A DNA stretch of 64,000 nt from an uncultured Clostridia bacterium (GCA_947584375.1 CANPWL010000008.1:1-64000), one strand, 5' to 3'. Numbered from the stretch's first letter, positions 39,364 to 47,815 are shown. Notes: a model not told the origin generated them from the letters alone. Translations and numbers: made by a program.

Positions 39364-40062
39364 TTATAAATTATTTATTATTCCTAACAACTCCTGTAAG
39401 TTAGAAATCTCATAATCCTGACCAAAGTTCTTTTTCTCATTGTTACGATTTATAAGAACAGATACTGCCCCGGCATTTCCGGCACATTGGATGTCCTTCA
39501 TTTCGTCCCCAACAAATATTATATTTTTTGTATCTACTTCAAGTTGATTTGCAATCAATTGCAGACCTTTAGCATTTGGCTTACGATATCCTATATCGTT
39601 TGATGTATATGGGTATTGAATATATTTCTTAATTACAGCTATATCTTCAAGAGCATACTTATTATCCATTCCATAAGCCACATCGGTTAATGTTCCAACT
39701 ACAATTCTCTTTGCATTGAGTTTTTTCAAAGTATCTTCAACTTCTGGAAAAATCACAGCGTCATTTCGAAAAAATGAATAAAATGAACCCTTAAATTCTT
39801 CTATTTTACTTATATCGTGATTTGTAACCTCAATAATTTCGTTAAATATAGTATCTGAAGAAACTTCCTTTTCTCTAGGCTTTATTCTCGTATTATATTT
39901 TTTTAAAACATAAATAGCATTCTCATAATCATTTTCTGAAAATTTAATATTGCAATCATCAGCCATTTTTCTAAGTGCCGGACGATATAACTTTGACCAA
40001 TTCAATGGCTTGTTATATCTCACTAATGTTTCCCCAATATCAAAAACAACCGCCTTAATCAT
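39364..40062 (-). CDS. HAD-superfamily hydrolase
   Basis: A 232-residue HAD IA protein. Motif I reads FDIGETLVR (second Asp replaced by Glu), motif II T in GTLTDVAYG, motif III lysine in YRKPNAKG, motif IV GDEMKDI. Substrate unknown. It lies 24 bases after the M24 gene and is convergent to the ABC operon. It may have arrived with the M24 gene as a small cassette (inference). Confidence 0.82.
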   Translation of the reverse strand: MIKAVVFDIGETLVRYNKPLNWSKLYRPALRKMADDCNIKFSENDYENAIYVLKKYNTRIKPREKEVSSDTIFNEIIEVTNHDISKIEEFKGSFYSFFRNDAVIFPEVEDTLKKLNAKRIVVGTLTDVAYGMDNKYALEDIAVIKKYIQYPYTSNDIGYRKPNAKGLQLIANQLEVDTKNIIFVGDEMKDIQCAGNAGAVSVLINRNNEKKNFGQDYEISNLQELLGIINNL

Positions 40063-40086
40063 TAATTAACCTCATATTTTATAAAT

Positions 40087-40773
40087 CTATAATTCAATTG
40101 GTTTGCCATTTTCAAAATAATAAATATTTTCTTTTTTATATCCGTACTTTGAGCCCGCAACACTAATATGCGGCTCAAAAGTAAAATAGGAAACTTCACT
40201 GAGCTTCTGATTATTTCCTTTCTCAATATACACTCTGTCATCCTTATTTTTAGCAATAGAATGACCTAAATTCCCCATAAAATCAAGATTAATAAATCTA
40301 TGCTTTGTTATCATTTCATTGATATGGAAATACAATTCTTCAAATGTGGTTTCAGGCTTCACGAAATCCAATAATTCGTTATGTAATCTATCTTCCATCA
40401 TCAAACCATTTCGCCATTCAGCATTTTTTACATCTGTACTTTCAACAACAATACCATTTTCAAGAATGATTGTCCTTGCATAATCTCCCCAAACATTATT
40501 CTTTTGAGGACTTAGATCTATGGTTATAATATCATTCTCTTCAATAATGCGATTGCTGGTAATATACTGTTTTCCTGAAACAGAGACCGTTGTATCATCT
40601 CCGGCAAATACAAATGCACCAATATCCCAATACCAAAATGAATCTGCTCCAAGTTCTAACATTTTTTCCTCGCACATTTCTCTTACTTCAAGCAATTTCA
40701 TTCCGGGTTTAATGTTTTTCCTTGCAAATTTAATAGTATCATTTGCAATCTGCTGAATCTGTTTGTATTCCAT
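40087..40773 (-). CDS. stand-alone M24 (Xaa-Pro peptidase-like) metalloprotein
   Basis: A 228-residue pita-bread fold without the usual N-terminal creatinase domain. Metal ligands are visible as TIDLSP and GDYARTI (Asp pair), GHSI (His) and TFEPHI (Glu), with a C-terminal Glu in KKENIYYFE. It could be an aminopeptidase or a non-peptidase member. AAGGG lies before the ATG. A 19-codon frame ends right before its ATG. The HAD gene is next. Confidence 0.8.
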   Translation of the reverse strand: MEYKQIQQIANDTIKFARKNIKPGMKLLEVREMCEEKMLELGADSFWYWDIGAFVFAGDDTTVSVSGKQYITSNRIIEENDIITIDLSPQKNNVWGDYARTIILENGIVVESTDVKNAEWRNGLMMEDRLHNELLDFVKPETTFEELYFHINEMITKHRFINLDFMGNLGHSIAKNKDDRVYIEKGNNQKLSEVSYFTFEPHISVAGSKYGYKKENIYYFENGKPIEL

Positions 40774-40833
40774 TTACGCTTTCCCTTCTTCAAATTCATT
40801 ACTAAGCCCATAAAACAGCAAAAGTAAAGCCAT
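40774..40833 (-). CDS. possible leader peptide, leucine-rich, before the M24 gene
   Basis: A 19-residue frame MALLLLFYGLSNEFEEGKA with AAAGGA about 10 bases before its ATG. Its TAA is immediately followed by the ATG of the M24 gene, so translation may be coupled. Four consecutive Leu codons (TTA CTT TTG CTG) occur, but no terminator follows, so attenuation is not evident. It could be chance. Confidence 0.25.
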   Translation of the reverse strand: MALLLLFYGLSNEFEEGKA

Positions 40834-40865
40834 TTAATAAAATTCCTTTCTAATATCTTAATTTA

Positions 40866-40894
40866 ATTATATACTGTAAAATCAATGATAGCAA
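40866..40894 (-). promoter_or_regulatory. possible promoter of the M24-HAD pair
   Basis: Minus strand TTGCTA (40894-40889), 17-base spacer, TATAAT (40871-40866). Confidence 0.5.
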
Positions 40895-40943
40895 GTATGT
40901 TTTTATTAATTAATATAAACACCTATCTGTGAATACTTAACAA

Positions 40944-41025
40944 AAAGATGTAACTGCTAACGCGAGCATAAAACAAAAATCCACACACTTACAAATGCGT
41001 GGATCGGATGCAACGTCACCGTTGC
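40944..41025 (-). repeat. downstream copy of a tandem duplicated terminator region
   Basis: An 82-base block nearly identical to 41042-41124 (one missing A). Both contain a stem ATCCAC..GTGGAT with a T run on the minus strand, and the palindromic GCAACGGTGACGTTGC. It is the second of two consecutive terminators after tRNA-Leu. Confidence 0.85.
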
Positions 41026-41041
41026 CGAAAATACTGACAGT

Positions 41042-41124
41042 AAAGATGTAACTGCTAACGCGAGCATAAAACAAAAAATCCACACACTTACAAATGCGTG
41101 GATCGGATGCAACGTCACCGTTGC
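41042..41124 (-). terminator. terminator of tRNA-Leu, first copy of an 83-base tandem repeat
   Basis: Minus strand ATCCACGCATTTG..GTGTGTGGAT followed by TTTTTT directly after the tRNA. The whole 83-base block recurs at 40944-41025, with 16 bases between. Confidence 0.85.
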
Positions 41125-41211
41125 TGGTGCCGGTGACCGGGGTCGAACCGGTACGGTGTCTCCACCACTGGATTTTGAGTCCAGCACGTCTGCCAATTCC
41201 ATCACACCGGC
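41125..41211 (-). tRNA. tRNA-Leu (anticodon CAA)
   Basis: An 87-base class II tRNA with a long variable arm. It has the acceptor stem GCCGGTG/CACCGGC, D arm with TGGC, anticodon stem CTGGA/TCCAG holding loop CTCAAAA (anticodon CAA, reads TTG), and T arm GGTTCGACCCC. The CCA end is encoded (41127-41125). Two tandem terminators follow. Confidence 0.95.
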
Positions 41212-41335
41212 AAAATGTTACTAAAATATTTTATCACATAAATTGCACCTTGTCAATATTTTTTTTATGAAAAGTCGGACAGTTCATTATAAAACTTAAA
41301 AACAATGTCCGACACAATTTCATTATTATATAATT

Positions 41336-42178
41336 CTATATTACAGTTTCAGCATGCCTCGTAACATGACATCCAATGTTAACCGACACCGGAAGCCCTG
41401 CAATATGCGTAGGAGACTGCTCGATATTGACCGCCAATGCCGTAACAGTTCCTCCAAAGCCCTGAGGACCTATACCAAGCTTATTTATTTTATTAAGAAT
41501 TTTGTCCTCCAAATCTGCATAAATAGCTTTAGGATTTCTGATGGATACAGGTCTGCACAATGCTTTTTTGGCATTATATGCACAACTTTCAAAATCTCCA
41601 CCTATACCTACTCCTACTACAATCGGCGGACAAGGATTAGAGCCTGCCCGTGAAACAACATCAACTACAAAATCCACTATTTCGTCAATAGTTGCTGAAG
41701 GAGTCATCATTTTCAAAGCTGACATATTCTCGCTTCCAAAGCCTTTTGGTGCGACCTCTATTTTAACTTTATCGCCTTTTACTATCTTAGTATGTATGAC
41801 CGCAGGTGTGTTGTCGTTAGTATTAACTCTTTCAAGAGGATCTGACACTATTGACTTTCTCAAATATCCGTCAGTATATCCTTTTGCAACACCTCTGTTT
41901 ATTGCATTATATAAGTCGCCGTTAAAGAAATGAACATCTTGTCCTATTTCTAAAAAAATAACCGCCATGCCTGCATCCTGGCAAATAGGAATATTCTCAT
42001 CTCTTGCCGCATTTATGTTGTCAATAATATCTGTAAAAACATTCCTGCCAACTTCAGACTTTTCCTCATTAAACCTGCATTTAATACAGTTTTCCAAATC
42101 ATCTGGAAGATGCAGATTTGCTTTTATACATAATTCTGCAACCTTTTCTTCAACTTCATTAACACTTATTTCTCTCAT
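41336..42178 (-). CDS. fumarate hydratase alpha subunit (class I, TtdA-type)
   Basis: A 280-residue alpha subunit of two-part class I iron-sulfur fumarase or tartrate dehydratase. The three cluster cysteines are seen in ENIPICQDAG, GSNPCPP and NIGCHVTRHAE. The beta subunit gene normally lies next to it; none is present here (upstream is an amidohydrolase, downstream is tRNA-Leu). It might be elsewhere, or this alpha may function with a distant partner. The start codon directly follows the amidohydrolase stop. Confidence 0.9.
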   Translation of the reverse strand: MREISVNEVEEKVAELCIKANLHLPDDLENCIKCRFNEEKSEVGRNVFTDIIDNINAARDENIPICQDAGMAVIFLEIGQDVHFFNGDLYNAINRGVAKGYTDGYLRKSIVSDPLERVNTNDNTPAVIHTKIVKGDKVKIEVAPKGFGSENMSALKMMTPSATIDEIVDFVVDVVSRAGSNPCPPIVVGVGIGGDFESCAYNAKKALCRPVSIRNPKAIYADLEDKILNKINKLGIGPQGFGGTVTALAVNIEQSPTHIAGLPVSVNIGCHVTRHAETVI

Positions 42179-43315
42179 CTATACTTCATCTCCGTTTATA
42201 ATTACCATATCAGGACTGCTCATAACCTCAAAAGGATTTGTACTGAAAAGTACAAAGTCTGCGTCCTTACCCTTTTCTATTGAACCTATCCTTTCAAACA
42301 ATCCTAACTGCTTTGCAGGAATCTTTGTGACAGCTTTTAAAGCTTCCTGAAATGTCAGTCCGTGTTTAATTGCAATCCCCGCAGACAACGGAAGATATTG
42401 AATAGGAACTTCGCTATGATCAGTGCATATTGAAACTTCAATTCCTGAAGAGTTCAATATAAAACTGTTCTTCGGAGTCAGATTTGCAAGCTCAGGCTTT
42501 GACTTGTCACATATAATCGGTCCGATAACCGCTGTTGCATTCTCCTTTTTTAGCTCGTCTGCTATCAGGTGTCCCTCAGTACAATGTATTAAAACATACT
42601 GCAAATTAAACTCTTTTGCAATTCTTATCGCTGTGAATATATCATCGGCTCTGTGACAATGAAAATGTGCTTTGATTTTTCCTTTTAAAAGCGGTATCAG
42701 CGCCTCACACTTCGCATCAAACTCAGGATTGTTTTCTTCTGATTCCTTGTCCTCCATATACTTTTGTGCCTTATTTAAAGCCTCTCGTATAAGCGACGCA
42801 ATTGCCATTCTCGTTACCGGTGTGGAATCTTTATCTATATAAGTCATCTTCGGATTTTCTCCTAAACTTATTTTCATACCCACATTGCCAAGTGACATTG
42901 AATCAATACGCTTGCCGTAAGTCTTGATTGCTATAATACTTCCGCATATTGCATTAGAACTTCCGGGGGAAACAGCAACAGTTGATATACCTGCATTTCT
43001 TGCATCTTCAAAAGCCGAGTCCATCGGATTAACTCCGTCTATTGCATTAAGCTGAGGGGTTATAGGGTCAGAATCTTCGTTAAAGTCTTCTCCTTCAATC
43101 CCCACACCGCTTGTGAATAGTCCAAGATGAGTGTGTGCGTCAATAAATCCCGGAAATAGTGATTTTCCCTTTGCATCAATTATTTCATCACCGGTGTTAT
43201 CAGGTGATCCCTTACCCATTCTGAGTATCTTTCCGTTTTTATATTCTACATAACCGTTTTCTATAATATTGTCATCATCATTCATTGTATATATTTTTGC
43301 ATTGCATATTATCAT
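42179..43315 (-). CDS. metal-dependent amidohydrolase
   Basis: A 378-residue amidohydrolase of the urease/dihydroorotase superfamily. It has the composite beta sandwich plus TIM barrel with FPGFIDAHTHLG (metal His pair), KAHFHCHRADDI, VLIHCTEGHLI and a metal Asp in CTDHSEVP. The ATG at 43315 has GGAG 7 bases upstream; the open frame upstream to 43402 has no support. Substrate unknown; it resembles imidazolonepropionase-like family members annotated only as amidohydrolase. It abuts the fumarase alpha gene without a gap. Confidence 0.88.
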   Translation of the reverse strand: MIICNAKIYTMNDDDNIIENGYVEYKNGKILRMGKGSPDNTGDEIIDAKGKSLFPGFIDAHTHLGLFTSGVGIEGEDFNEDSDPITPQLNAIDGVNPMDSAFEDARNAGISTVAVSPGSSNAICGSIIAIKTYGKRIDSMSLGNVGMKISLGENPKMTYIDKDSTPVTRMAIASLIREALNKAQKYMEDKESEENNPEFDAKCEALIPLLKGKIKAHFHCHRADDIFTAIRIAKEFNLQYVLIHCTEGHLIADELKKENATAVIGPIICDKSKPELANLTPKNSFILNSSGIEVSICTDHSEVPIQYLPLSAGIAIKHGLTFQEALKAVTKIPAKQLGLFERIGSIEKGKDADFVLFSTNPFEVMSSPDMVIINGDEV

Positions 43316-43390
43316 AAAGCCGCTCCAATTCACCTTGATAATTATTGATTTAAGCATTGCAAGACTTTTGCAAGAAAATCTTTTTAAATA

Positions 43391-43419
43391 ATTATAACAC
43401 AATATAAAAAGTTAATCAA
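43391..43419 (-). promoter_or_regulatory. probable promoter of the amidohydrolase gene
   Basis: Minus strand TTGATT (43419-43414), 17-base spacer, TATAAT (43396-43391). Confidence 0.6.
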
Positions 43420-43460
43420 CCAATGCAATTCTTATGCATAATAGAAATTTTGTCAATTAC

Positions 43461-43493
43461 AAAGTAAAAGCGCTCGGATCCCTCCGAACGCTT
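43461..43493 (-). terminator. terminator downstream of the LRR surface-protein gene
   Basis: Minus strand AAGCGTTCGGA (43493-43483) pairs with TCCGAGCGCTT (43478-43468), followed by a T-rich stretch. Confidence 0.75.
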
Positions 43494-43512
43494 ATCGTTA
43501 ATCATCATTGAA

Positions 43513-43660
43513 CCTCTGCCTTTGGATAATTTGATTAATGTTTAACTTAGTACAACGGCAGGCTGAATTTTCTAAGAATTAATAACTTTAATCATAGTTA
43601 AATCCGCCGTTGCACTATCTTTAACCTTTATCTAATTTTCCAAAGGCGGCAGAGCCTACG
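43513..43660. repeat. nested palindromic intergenic repeat
   Basis: The sequence just after the LRR gene holds nested inverted arms. CTCTGCC-TTTGGA (43515 on) faces TCCAAAGG-CGGCAGAG near 43640-43655, and inside these GTACAACGGCAGG (43550-43562) faces CCGCCGTTGCAC (43604-43615). Related words recur at 56861-56873, 60921-60932 and 61012-61020. There is no open frame in it. Confidence 0.65.
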
Positions 43661-43674
43661 GCGGCTCGCCGTTG

Positions 43675-45330
43675 CTATTTTGCTTTTACTTTCCTTATCT
43701 TCTTGACCCACTTGCTGTATATCTTCTTCGTTGCATTGTTTGCGTCTTTGTATGTAGCATATGCTCTTACTCTTACATAGTAGGTCTTTTTGCTCTTTAT
43801 CTTTGAGCTCTTTATTGTCAGCTTGTTCTTTGTAAGGCTCTTATTGTAGATTACCTTCTTAAAGTTCTTCTTTGCCGATACCTGTACCTGATAGCCCTTT
43901 GCATTCTTGACCTTCTTCCAAGATACTGCTATCTTCTTTGCCTTGCTCTTGGCCGTAAGCTTTGTTATCTTTGCCTGCTTCATTGCCTTTTTAGCCGCTG
44001 ACTTATCCTTCTTCACCTGAGCAGCACTTCTTGTTGACTTAGTCGGTCTTGCTGTTGTAGGCGTCTGTGGTGTGGTTTTATTAGGTGTTTGCTGCTGCGA
44101 GTTTTTATTAGGTGTTTGCTGCTGCGAGTTTGATGAATTATTCAGTTTAAGTGCTTTAATTGCAGTTTCAATTGCAGTTGCCGCTTTGTCAACCTCTTCT
44201 TGAGTTGCGTCTAAATTCTCTAAAACAGCTTTTGCATTTTCAACTGCCGTTGTCAGAGCGGATACCGTTTCATCTGTATATTTGCTTGTATCTATTGCAT
44301 CTGCATCTGCTATTGCTGTTTCTAGGGCGGTTGTATCTGCTAGATATACAGTGTTATCGTCTGTTAGATATCCTGCGTTTTTTAGGGTTTGTTCTGTTTT
44401 GCTGCCTTTAATAACATGGAAAGTTGGGTTGTTGGTTGTGTCGATAGAATCACCGTAACCATTAGCTGTACCTTTTGCTTCTATTTTAGTTAAACCTGTA
44501 TTATAGAAATAAATATCAGAAAGTGAAGGGCAGCGTCCGCCGAATCCGTTGAATGAGGATGGCATTATACCTTCAATTTCGCCCTTAATTATTACTGTCT
44601 TTAATGAAGTACAATTGGCGCAAAGGTTCTCCGCAACTCCATTTTGAGTTTGCACGTTAGTCCATGAGTCAGTTATTAAATATCCATCTTCAATAACTAT
44701 CTTCTCAAGTCCTGTGCAATCGGCAAATGTCGAAGGTGCGCGACCCATTCCCATTCCTCCAATGGATGTTAATGAAAATTTAGTATTTCTAGGTATTATT
44801 ACTTCCTTAAGTGAATTACATCTTTGAAATGCAGAGCCACCAATTGTCATTCCTTCGTGAAGGTTTATTGACTTAATCTTTGTTTCCGAAAACGCAGATT
44901 CACCAATATATTTTAAGCCTTCAGGTAATGAAATACTTTCTATATCTGTCCTTTTAAATGAATTTGTACCAATTTCATCAATTGTAGAAGCAAATGTTAC
45001 TTTTGTTAAATTAGGGTAATAATTTTCATACGCTATTTGGCTCGAAAAAGCACATTGTCCAACTGTTGTAACCCCTTCTTCAAATACTACTTCTTTTACT
45101 TTATCTGCATATTCTGAATATGTCCAATGAGTATATAAAAGAAGATCACCTTGATCCATAGGTCCCTCACCTGATATAGTAAGCACGCCATCTGAGTCAA
45201 GCGTCCAATTCACACTTTCCCCGCATTCTCCTGTTGCTACTGTTTCAGCCGACACACTTATTGCGCCAGTAACCGCAGTTACTGCCATTGCTGCTGCCGC
45301 TAACAATGACAATAGTTTTTTAACATTCAT
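43675..45330 (-). CDS. BspA-like leucine-rich-repeat surface protein with FIVAR and Fn3-like modules
   Basis: A 551-residue exported protein. Signal peptide (residues 1-28, cleavage ...SVSAE), then a BspA-type leucine-rich-repeat region (about 80-330; ITSIGG, SLKEVIIPRNT style repeats), a FIVAR-like helical module (about 335-395), and a Gln/Asn/Pro/Thr-rich linker with a 9-residue repeat NSQQQTPNK. A basic C-terminal Fn3-like domain follows (WKKVKNAKGYQVQVS). No LPxTG. Probably loosely wall-associated and binds carbohydrate or protein. AGGAGG precedes the ATG. Transcribed from a promoter about 300 bases upstream via an attenuated leader. Confidence 0.85.
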   Translation of the reverse strand: MNVKKLLSLLAAAAMAVTAVTGAISVSAETVATGECGESVNWTLDSDGVLTISGEGPMDQGDLLLYTHWTYSEYADKVKEVVFEEGVTTVGQCAFSSQIAYENYYPNLTKVTFASTIDEIGTNSFKRTDIESISLPEGLKYIGESAFSETKIKSINLHEGMTIGGSAFQRCNSLKEVIIPRNTKFSLTSIGGMGMGRAPSTFADCTGLEKIVIEDGYLITDSWTNVQTQNGVAENLCANCTSLKTVIIKGEIEGIMPSSFNGFGGRCPSLSDIYFYNTGLTKIEAKGTANGYGDSIDTTNNPTFHVIKGSKTEQTLKNAGYLTDDNTVYLADTTALETAIADADAIDTSKYTDETVSALTTAVENAKAVLENLDATQEEVDKAATAIETAIKALKLNNSSNSQQQTPNKNSQQQTPNKTTPQTPTTARPTKSTRSAAQVKKDKSAAKKAMKQAKITKLTAKSKAKKIAVSWKKVKNAKGYQVQVSAKKNFKKVIYNKSLTKNKLTIKSSKIKSKKTYYVRVRAYATYKDANNATKKIYSKWVKKIRKVKAK

Positions 45331-45457
45331 TTTTTCTTTCCTCCTAAATATTTTCCTGATTTTAAGTTTTTTATTTGCAGACTTGGAATGTAAATCTAAG
45401 CAAAGCGTCTGCTATGCTCTGCCAAAAGAATAATTTGCTTACCACCTCCATAAACGC

Positions 45458-45494
45458 AAAAAAGACGCAGTACGCCTTATAAGCATACTACGCC
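45458..45494 (-). terminator. leader terminator upstream of the LRR surface-protein gene
   Basis: Minus strand GGCGTAGTATGC (45494-45483) pairs with GCGTACTGCGTC (45475-45464) over a 7-base loop, then six T. It lies in the 5' leader, about 130 bases before the LRR start, and would make an RNA of about 160 bases. Confidence 0.8.
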
Positions 45495-45559
45495 CTATAT
45501 TCAATATTATATTTCAAAGAATCATTTTGTGCAAAGTTAATAAAGGTTAAGCTTTTAAG

Positions 45560-45568
45560 CCCCCCCCC
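45560..45568. repeat. nine-base C homopolymer (G on the leader RNA)
   Basis: A run of nine C residues in otherwise AT-rich DNA, inside the LRR-gene leader between promoter and terminator. Such tracts can change length by slippage. Confidence 0.6.
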
Positions 45569-45632
45569 GTTTACATATAATGGGATTAGTAATTCTGCAC
45601 ACTATTGTCACGTCCTTTGATATTGTATTGTT

Positions 45633-45661
45633 ATAATAACATATTTCGACAGAGGTGTCAA
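45633..45661 (-). promoter_or_regulatory. sigma-A promoter of the LRR surface-protein gene
   Basis: Minus strand TTGACA (45661-45656), 17-base spacer, TATTAT (45638-45633). The leader from about 45626 to 45331 has no gene. Confidence 0.8.
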
Positions 45662-45731
45662 GTTTATAATAATTATTGTATTTATCTTTTATGAAAATAT
45701 AGCTTGCAGTTATCTAAATATGCTGATTTAC

Positions 45732-45761
45732 TTGAAATTTTGCACATAAATGTGTTATACT
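45732..45761 (+). promoter_or_regulatory. metF promoter
   Basis: TTGAAA (45732-45737), 18-base spacer, TATACT (45756-45761), 28 bases or so before the gene. There is no SAM riboswitch here, unlike metK. Confidence 0.6.
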
Positions 45762-45795
45762 ATGGATTATATTAATAATGAAGGGAAATAAAAAA

Positions 45796-46659
45796 ATGCA
45801 GATAAGTTCACTTTTTAAGGAAAATAAAACTGTATTCTCGCTTGAGGTTTTTCCTCCTAAAAAATCTCAGGACGGAATTAATACCATATACAAAACGCTA
45901 GACGGTCTTTCTGAGGTAAAACCTGATTTTATTTCTTGTACATACGGAACAGGAGGAAATACCGCAGACTTATCAACGGTTGAAATATGCTCTATAATTA
46001 AGGAAAAGTACAATATAACTCCGCTTGCACATCTCACCTGTGTAAACTCTGTTAAAGAGGATATAAATTATATTCTCTCATGTCTTAAGGATAAAGGAAT
46101 AGAAAACATTTTGGCGTTAAGAGGAGATAAAAAACCCGATATAGAGCCTAAGAGTGATTTCCACTATGCGTACGAACTTATACAATACATAAAAAGCGAC
46201 TGGGATTTTTCCATTTCATCAGTTTGCTATCCAGAATGTCATCCTGAATGCGATTCGCTTTATGACGATATAATGCACCTAAAAGCAAAAGTGAATTACG
46301 GGGCTGAGCATTTAATATCACAGCTTTTCTTTGACAACAAATGCTTTTATGATTTTGTAGAAAAAGCAAGACTTGCCGGCATAAATGTTCCTATTGAAGC
46401 AGGAATTATGCCTATTGTCAACAAAAATCAGATTGAGCGAATGGTTTCACTTTGCGGAGCGAGTATTCCTTCAAAATTCTCAAAGATGATGAGCCGTTTC
46501 GGTGATAACCCTGAAGCTATTCGTGACGCAGGAATAGCATATGCAATTGATCAAATTGTTGATTTGATAACAAACGGCGTTGACGGTATTCATCTTTACA
46601 CAATGAACAATCCGTATGTTGCAAAAAAAATCTTTGACGCTATTGACAGCTTGAGATAA
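45796..46659 (+). CDS. metF: methylenetetrahydrofolate reductase
   Basis: MetF reduces methylene-THF to methyl-THF for methionine synthesis. The 287-residue protein has SLEVFPPKKSQDG at the start, CTYGTGG, LAHLTCV, NILALRGDKKP and HLYTMNNP at the end. ATG 45796 has AAGGGA 8-9 bases upstream, while the ATG at 45778 lacks one. Single gene with its own promoter. It follows the family pattern of short bacterial MetF without a regulatory domain. Confidence 0.93.
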   Translation: MQISSLFKENKTVFSLEVFPPKKSQDGINTIYKTLDGLSEVKPDFISCTYGTGGNTADLSTVEICSIIKEKYNITPLAHLTCVNSVKEDINYILSCLKDKGIENILALRGDKKPDIEPKSDFHYAYELIQYIKSDWDFSISSVCYPECHPECDSLYDDIMHLKAKVNYGAEHLISQLFFDNKCFYDFVEKARLAGINVPIEAGIMPIVNKNQIERMVSLCGASIPSKFSKMMSRFGDNPEAIRDAGIAYAIDQIVDLITNGVDGIHLYTMNNPYVAKKIFDAIDSLR

Positions 46660-46741
46660 TAAAGCTGATTAATTTCATATAATAATCTAAAATACTCTTT
46701 CTGACTTTCAATACTTTATTATGAAAATGGTGATTTGATAT

Positions 46742-47776
46742 ATGAACAATTTCACAACAACCGAGCTGCAAAATGCACAGCAAATTGAAAAAAATGCATT
46801 AAGAAGCACCGTTACTAAACTTGGCTTGCTTTTTATACTTTACGACCTGCTGTTCATGTATATCGCAAAACAGATTTTTGTTTATATGTATTACGCAATA
46901 TCTGTTAAAAGTATTAATTTTAATCCCATTGTTGTAAATAAGTTTTTGCATAGCAAGGAAAGCGTTATATATTCATCTGCTTTTAAAATGTCTTATTCCT
47001 GCTTTGTAATACTGATTTCACTGGTTTTTGTTATTATAACGGCTCGTTTATTGGGAATAAGAGTTTTAAAATCGGTCAAAATAAATCGCAAAAACATACG
47101 TATTGGTCTTATAGCATATCCGGTCGGACTGCTGATAAATACGATTTTTACAACTATAATATCAGTTATTACTAAATTTTTCAGCGTAAACGGAACAACA
47201 ATACCAACAGCCGACTTTTCAGTTGACAAAACAAACTTTTATGCAATTATTTTAACAATACTTTATCTTGTTGTTGTTGCACCTGTTTCTGAAGAAATTG
47301 TATTTAGAGGTCTTACACTAAAGGCATTGTCCCCCTTTGGCAGAAAAAATGCTATAATTCTATCGGCTGTTTTATTTGCTCTTATGCATAAAAACATTCC
47401 GCAGGCTGTGGGAGCTTTTGCAATAGGAATTATATTCGCAATTGTTGATATTAAAGCGGATTCAATAGTACCATCAATAATTATGCACTCACTTAATAAT
47501 ATGCTGCCATGCCTTGTAAACATAAACTCTAGTGCAAATTCAATGGTAATTACAGTAATATACAACTTCCTTGTATATGCAATTGTACTTTTGGGAATTA
47601 CAATTGCAATATTAAAAGGCAAACAGCTTTTTAGTATTAAGGAAGAAATCGAAAATGAAAAATCATCACTTTCCGATAACAGAAAGCGGCTTGAAATTTT
47701 TTTAAATCCTATGATACTTGTATATATCGGTATTTTAGTTATATCAACTATTGCCAGCATAATAGAAGCAAACTAA
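46742..47776 (+). CDS. CPBP-family intramembrane metalloprotease
   Basis: A 344-residue membrane protein with about eight helices. The CPBP/CAAX-protease motifs are visible: SEEIVFRG (two Glu and Arg), then FALMHKN (His) and IIMHSLNN (His/Asn). The family includes bacteriocin-immunity and protein-processing enzymes; its role here is unknown. A GGTGA-type ribosome site precedes it. A convergent terminator follows. Confidence 0.85.
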   Translation: MNNFTTTELQNAQQIEKNALRSTVTKLGLLFILYDLLFMYIAKQIFVYMYYAISVKSINFNPIVVNKFLHSKESVIYSSAFKMSYSCFVILISLVFVIITARLLGIRVLKSVKINRKNIRIGLIAYPVGLLINTIFTTIISVITKFFSVNGTTIPTADFSVDKTNFYAIILTILYLVVVAPVSEEIVFRGLTLKALSPFGRKNAIILSAVLFALMHKNIPQAVGAFAIGIIFAIVDIKADSIVPSIIMHSLNNMLPCLVNINSSANSMVITVIYNFLVYAIVLLGITIAILKGKQLFSIKEEIENEKSSLSDNRKRLEIFLNPMILVYIGILVISTIASIIEAN

Positions 47777-47815
47777 TAACATAATCCAATAAACATTTCA
47801 ACGTACAATAATTAA

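Noticed and set aside
39308-39415. 35-codon frame after the ABC operon with AAAGGGTG before its ATG
   Set aside because: The ribosome-like site is part of the terminator stem and the frame runs into the 3' end of the HAD gene. Probably chance or a small gene remnant.
40957-41205. 82-codon frame covering tRNA-Leu and the duplicated terminator
   Set aside because: It is the reverse reading of the tRNA and the repeats (MELADVLDSKSSGGDTV is the tRNA itself), so it is not a gene.
45331-45627. c-di-GMP, SAM or T-box riboswitch in the LRR leader
   Set aside because: No match to the conserved aptamer cores of those classes was seen; it is listed as an unknown leader instead.
47263-47760. 165-codon frame antisense to the CPBP protease
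   Set aside because: A shadow of the protease reading frame, with no start support.
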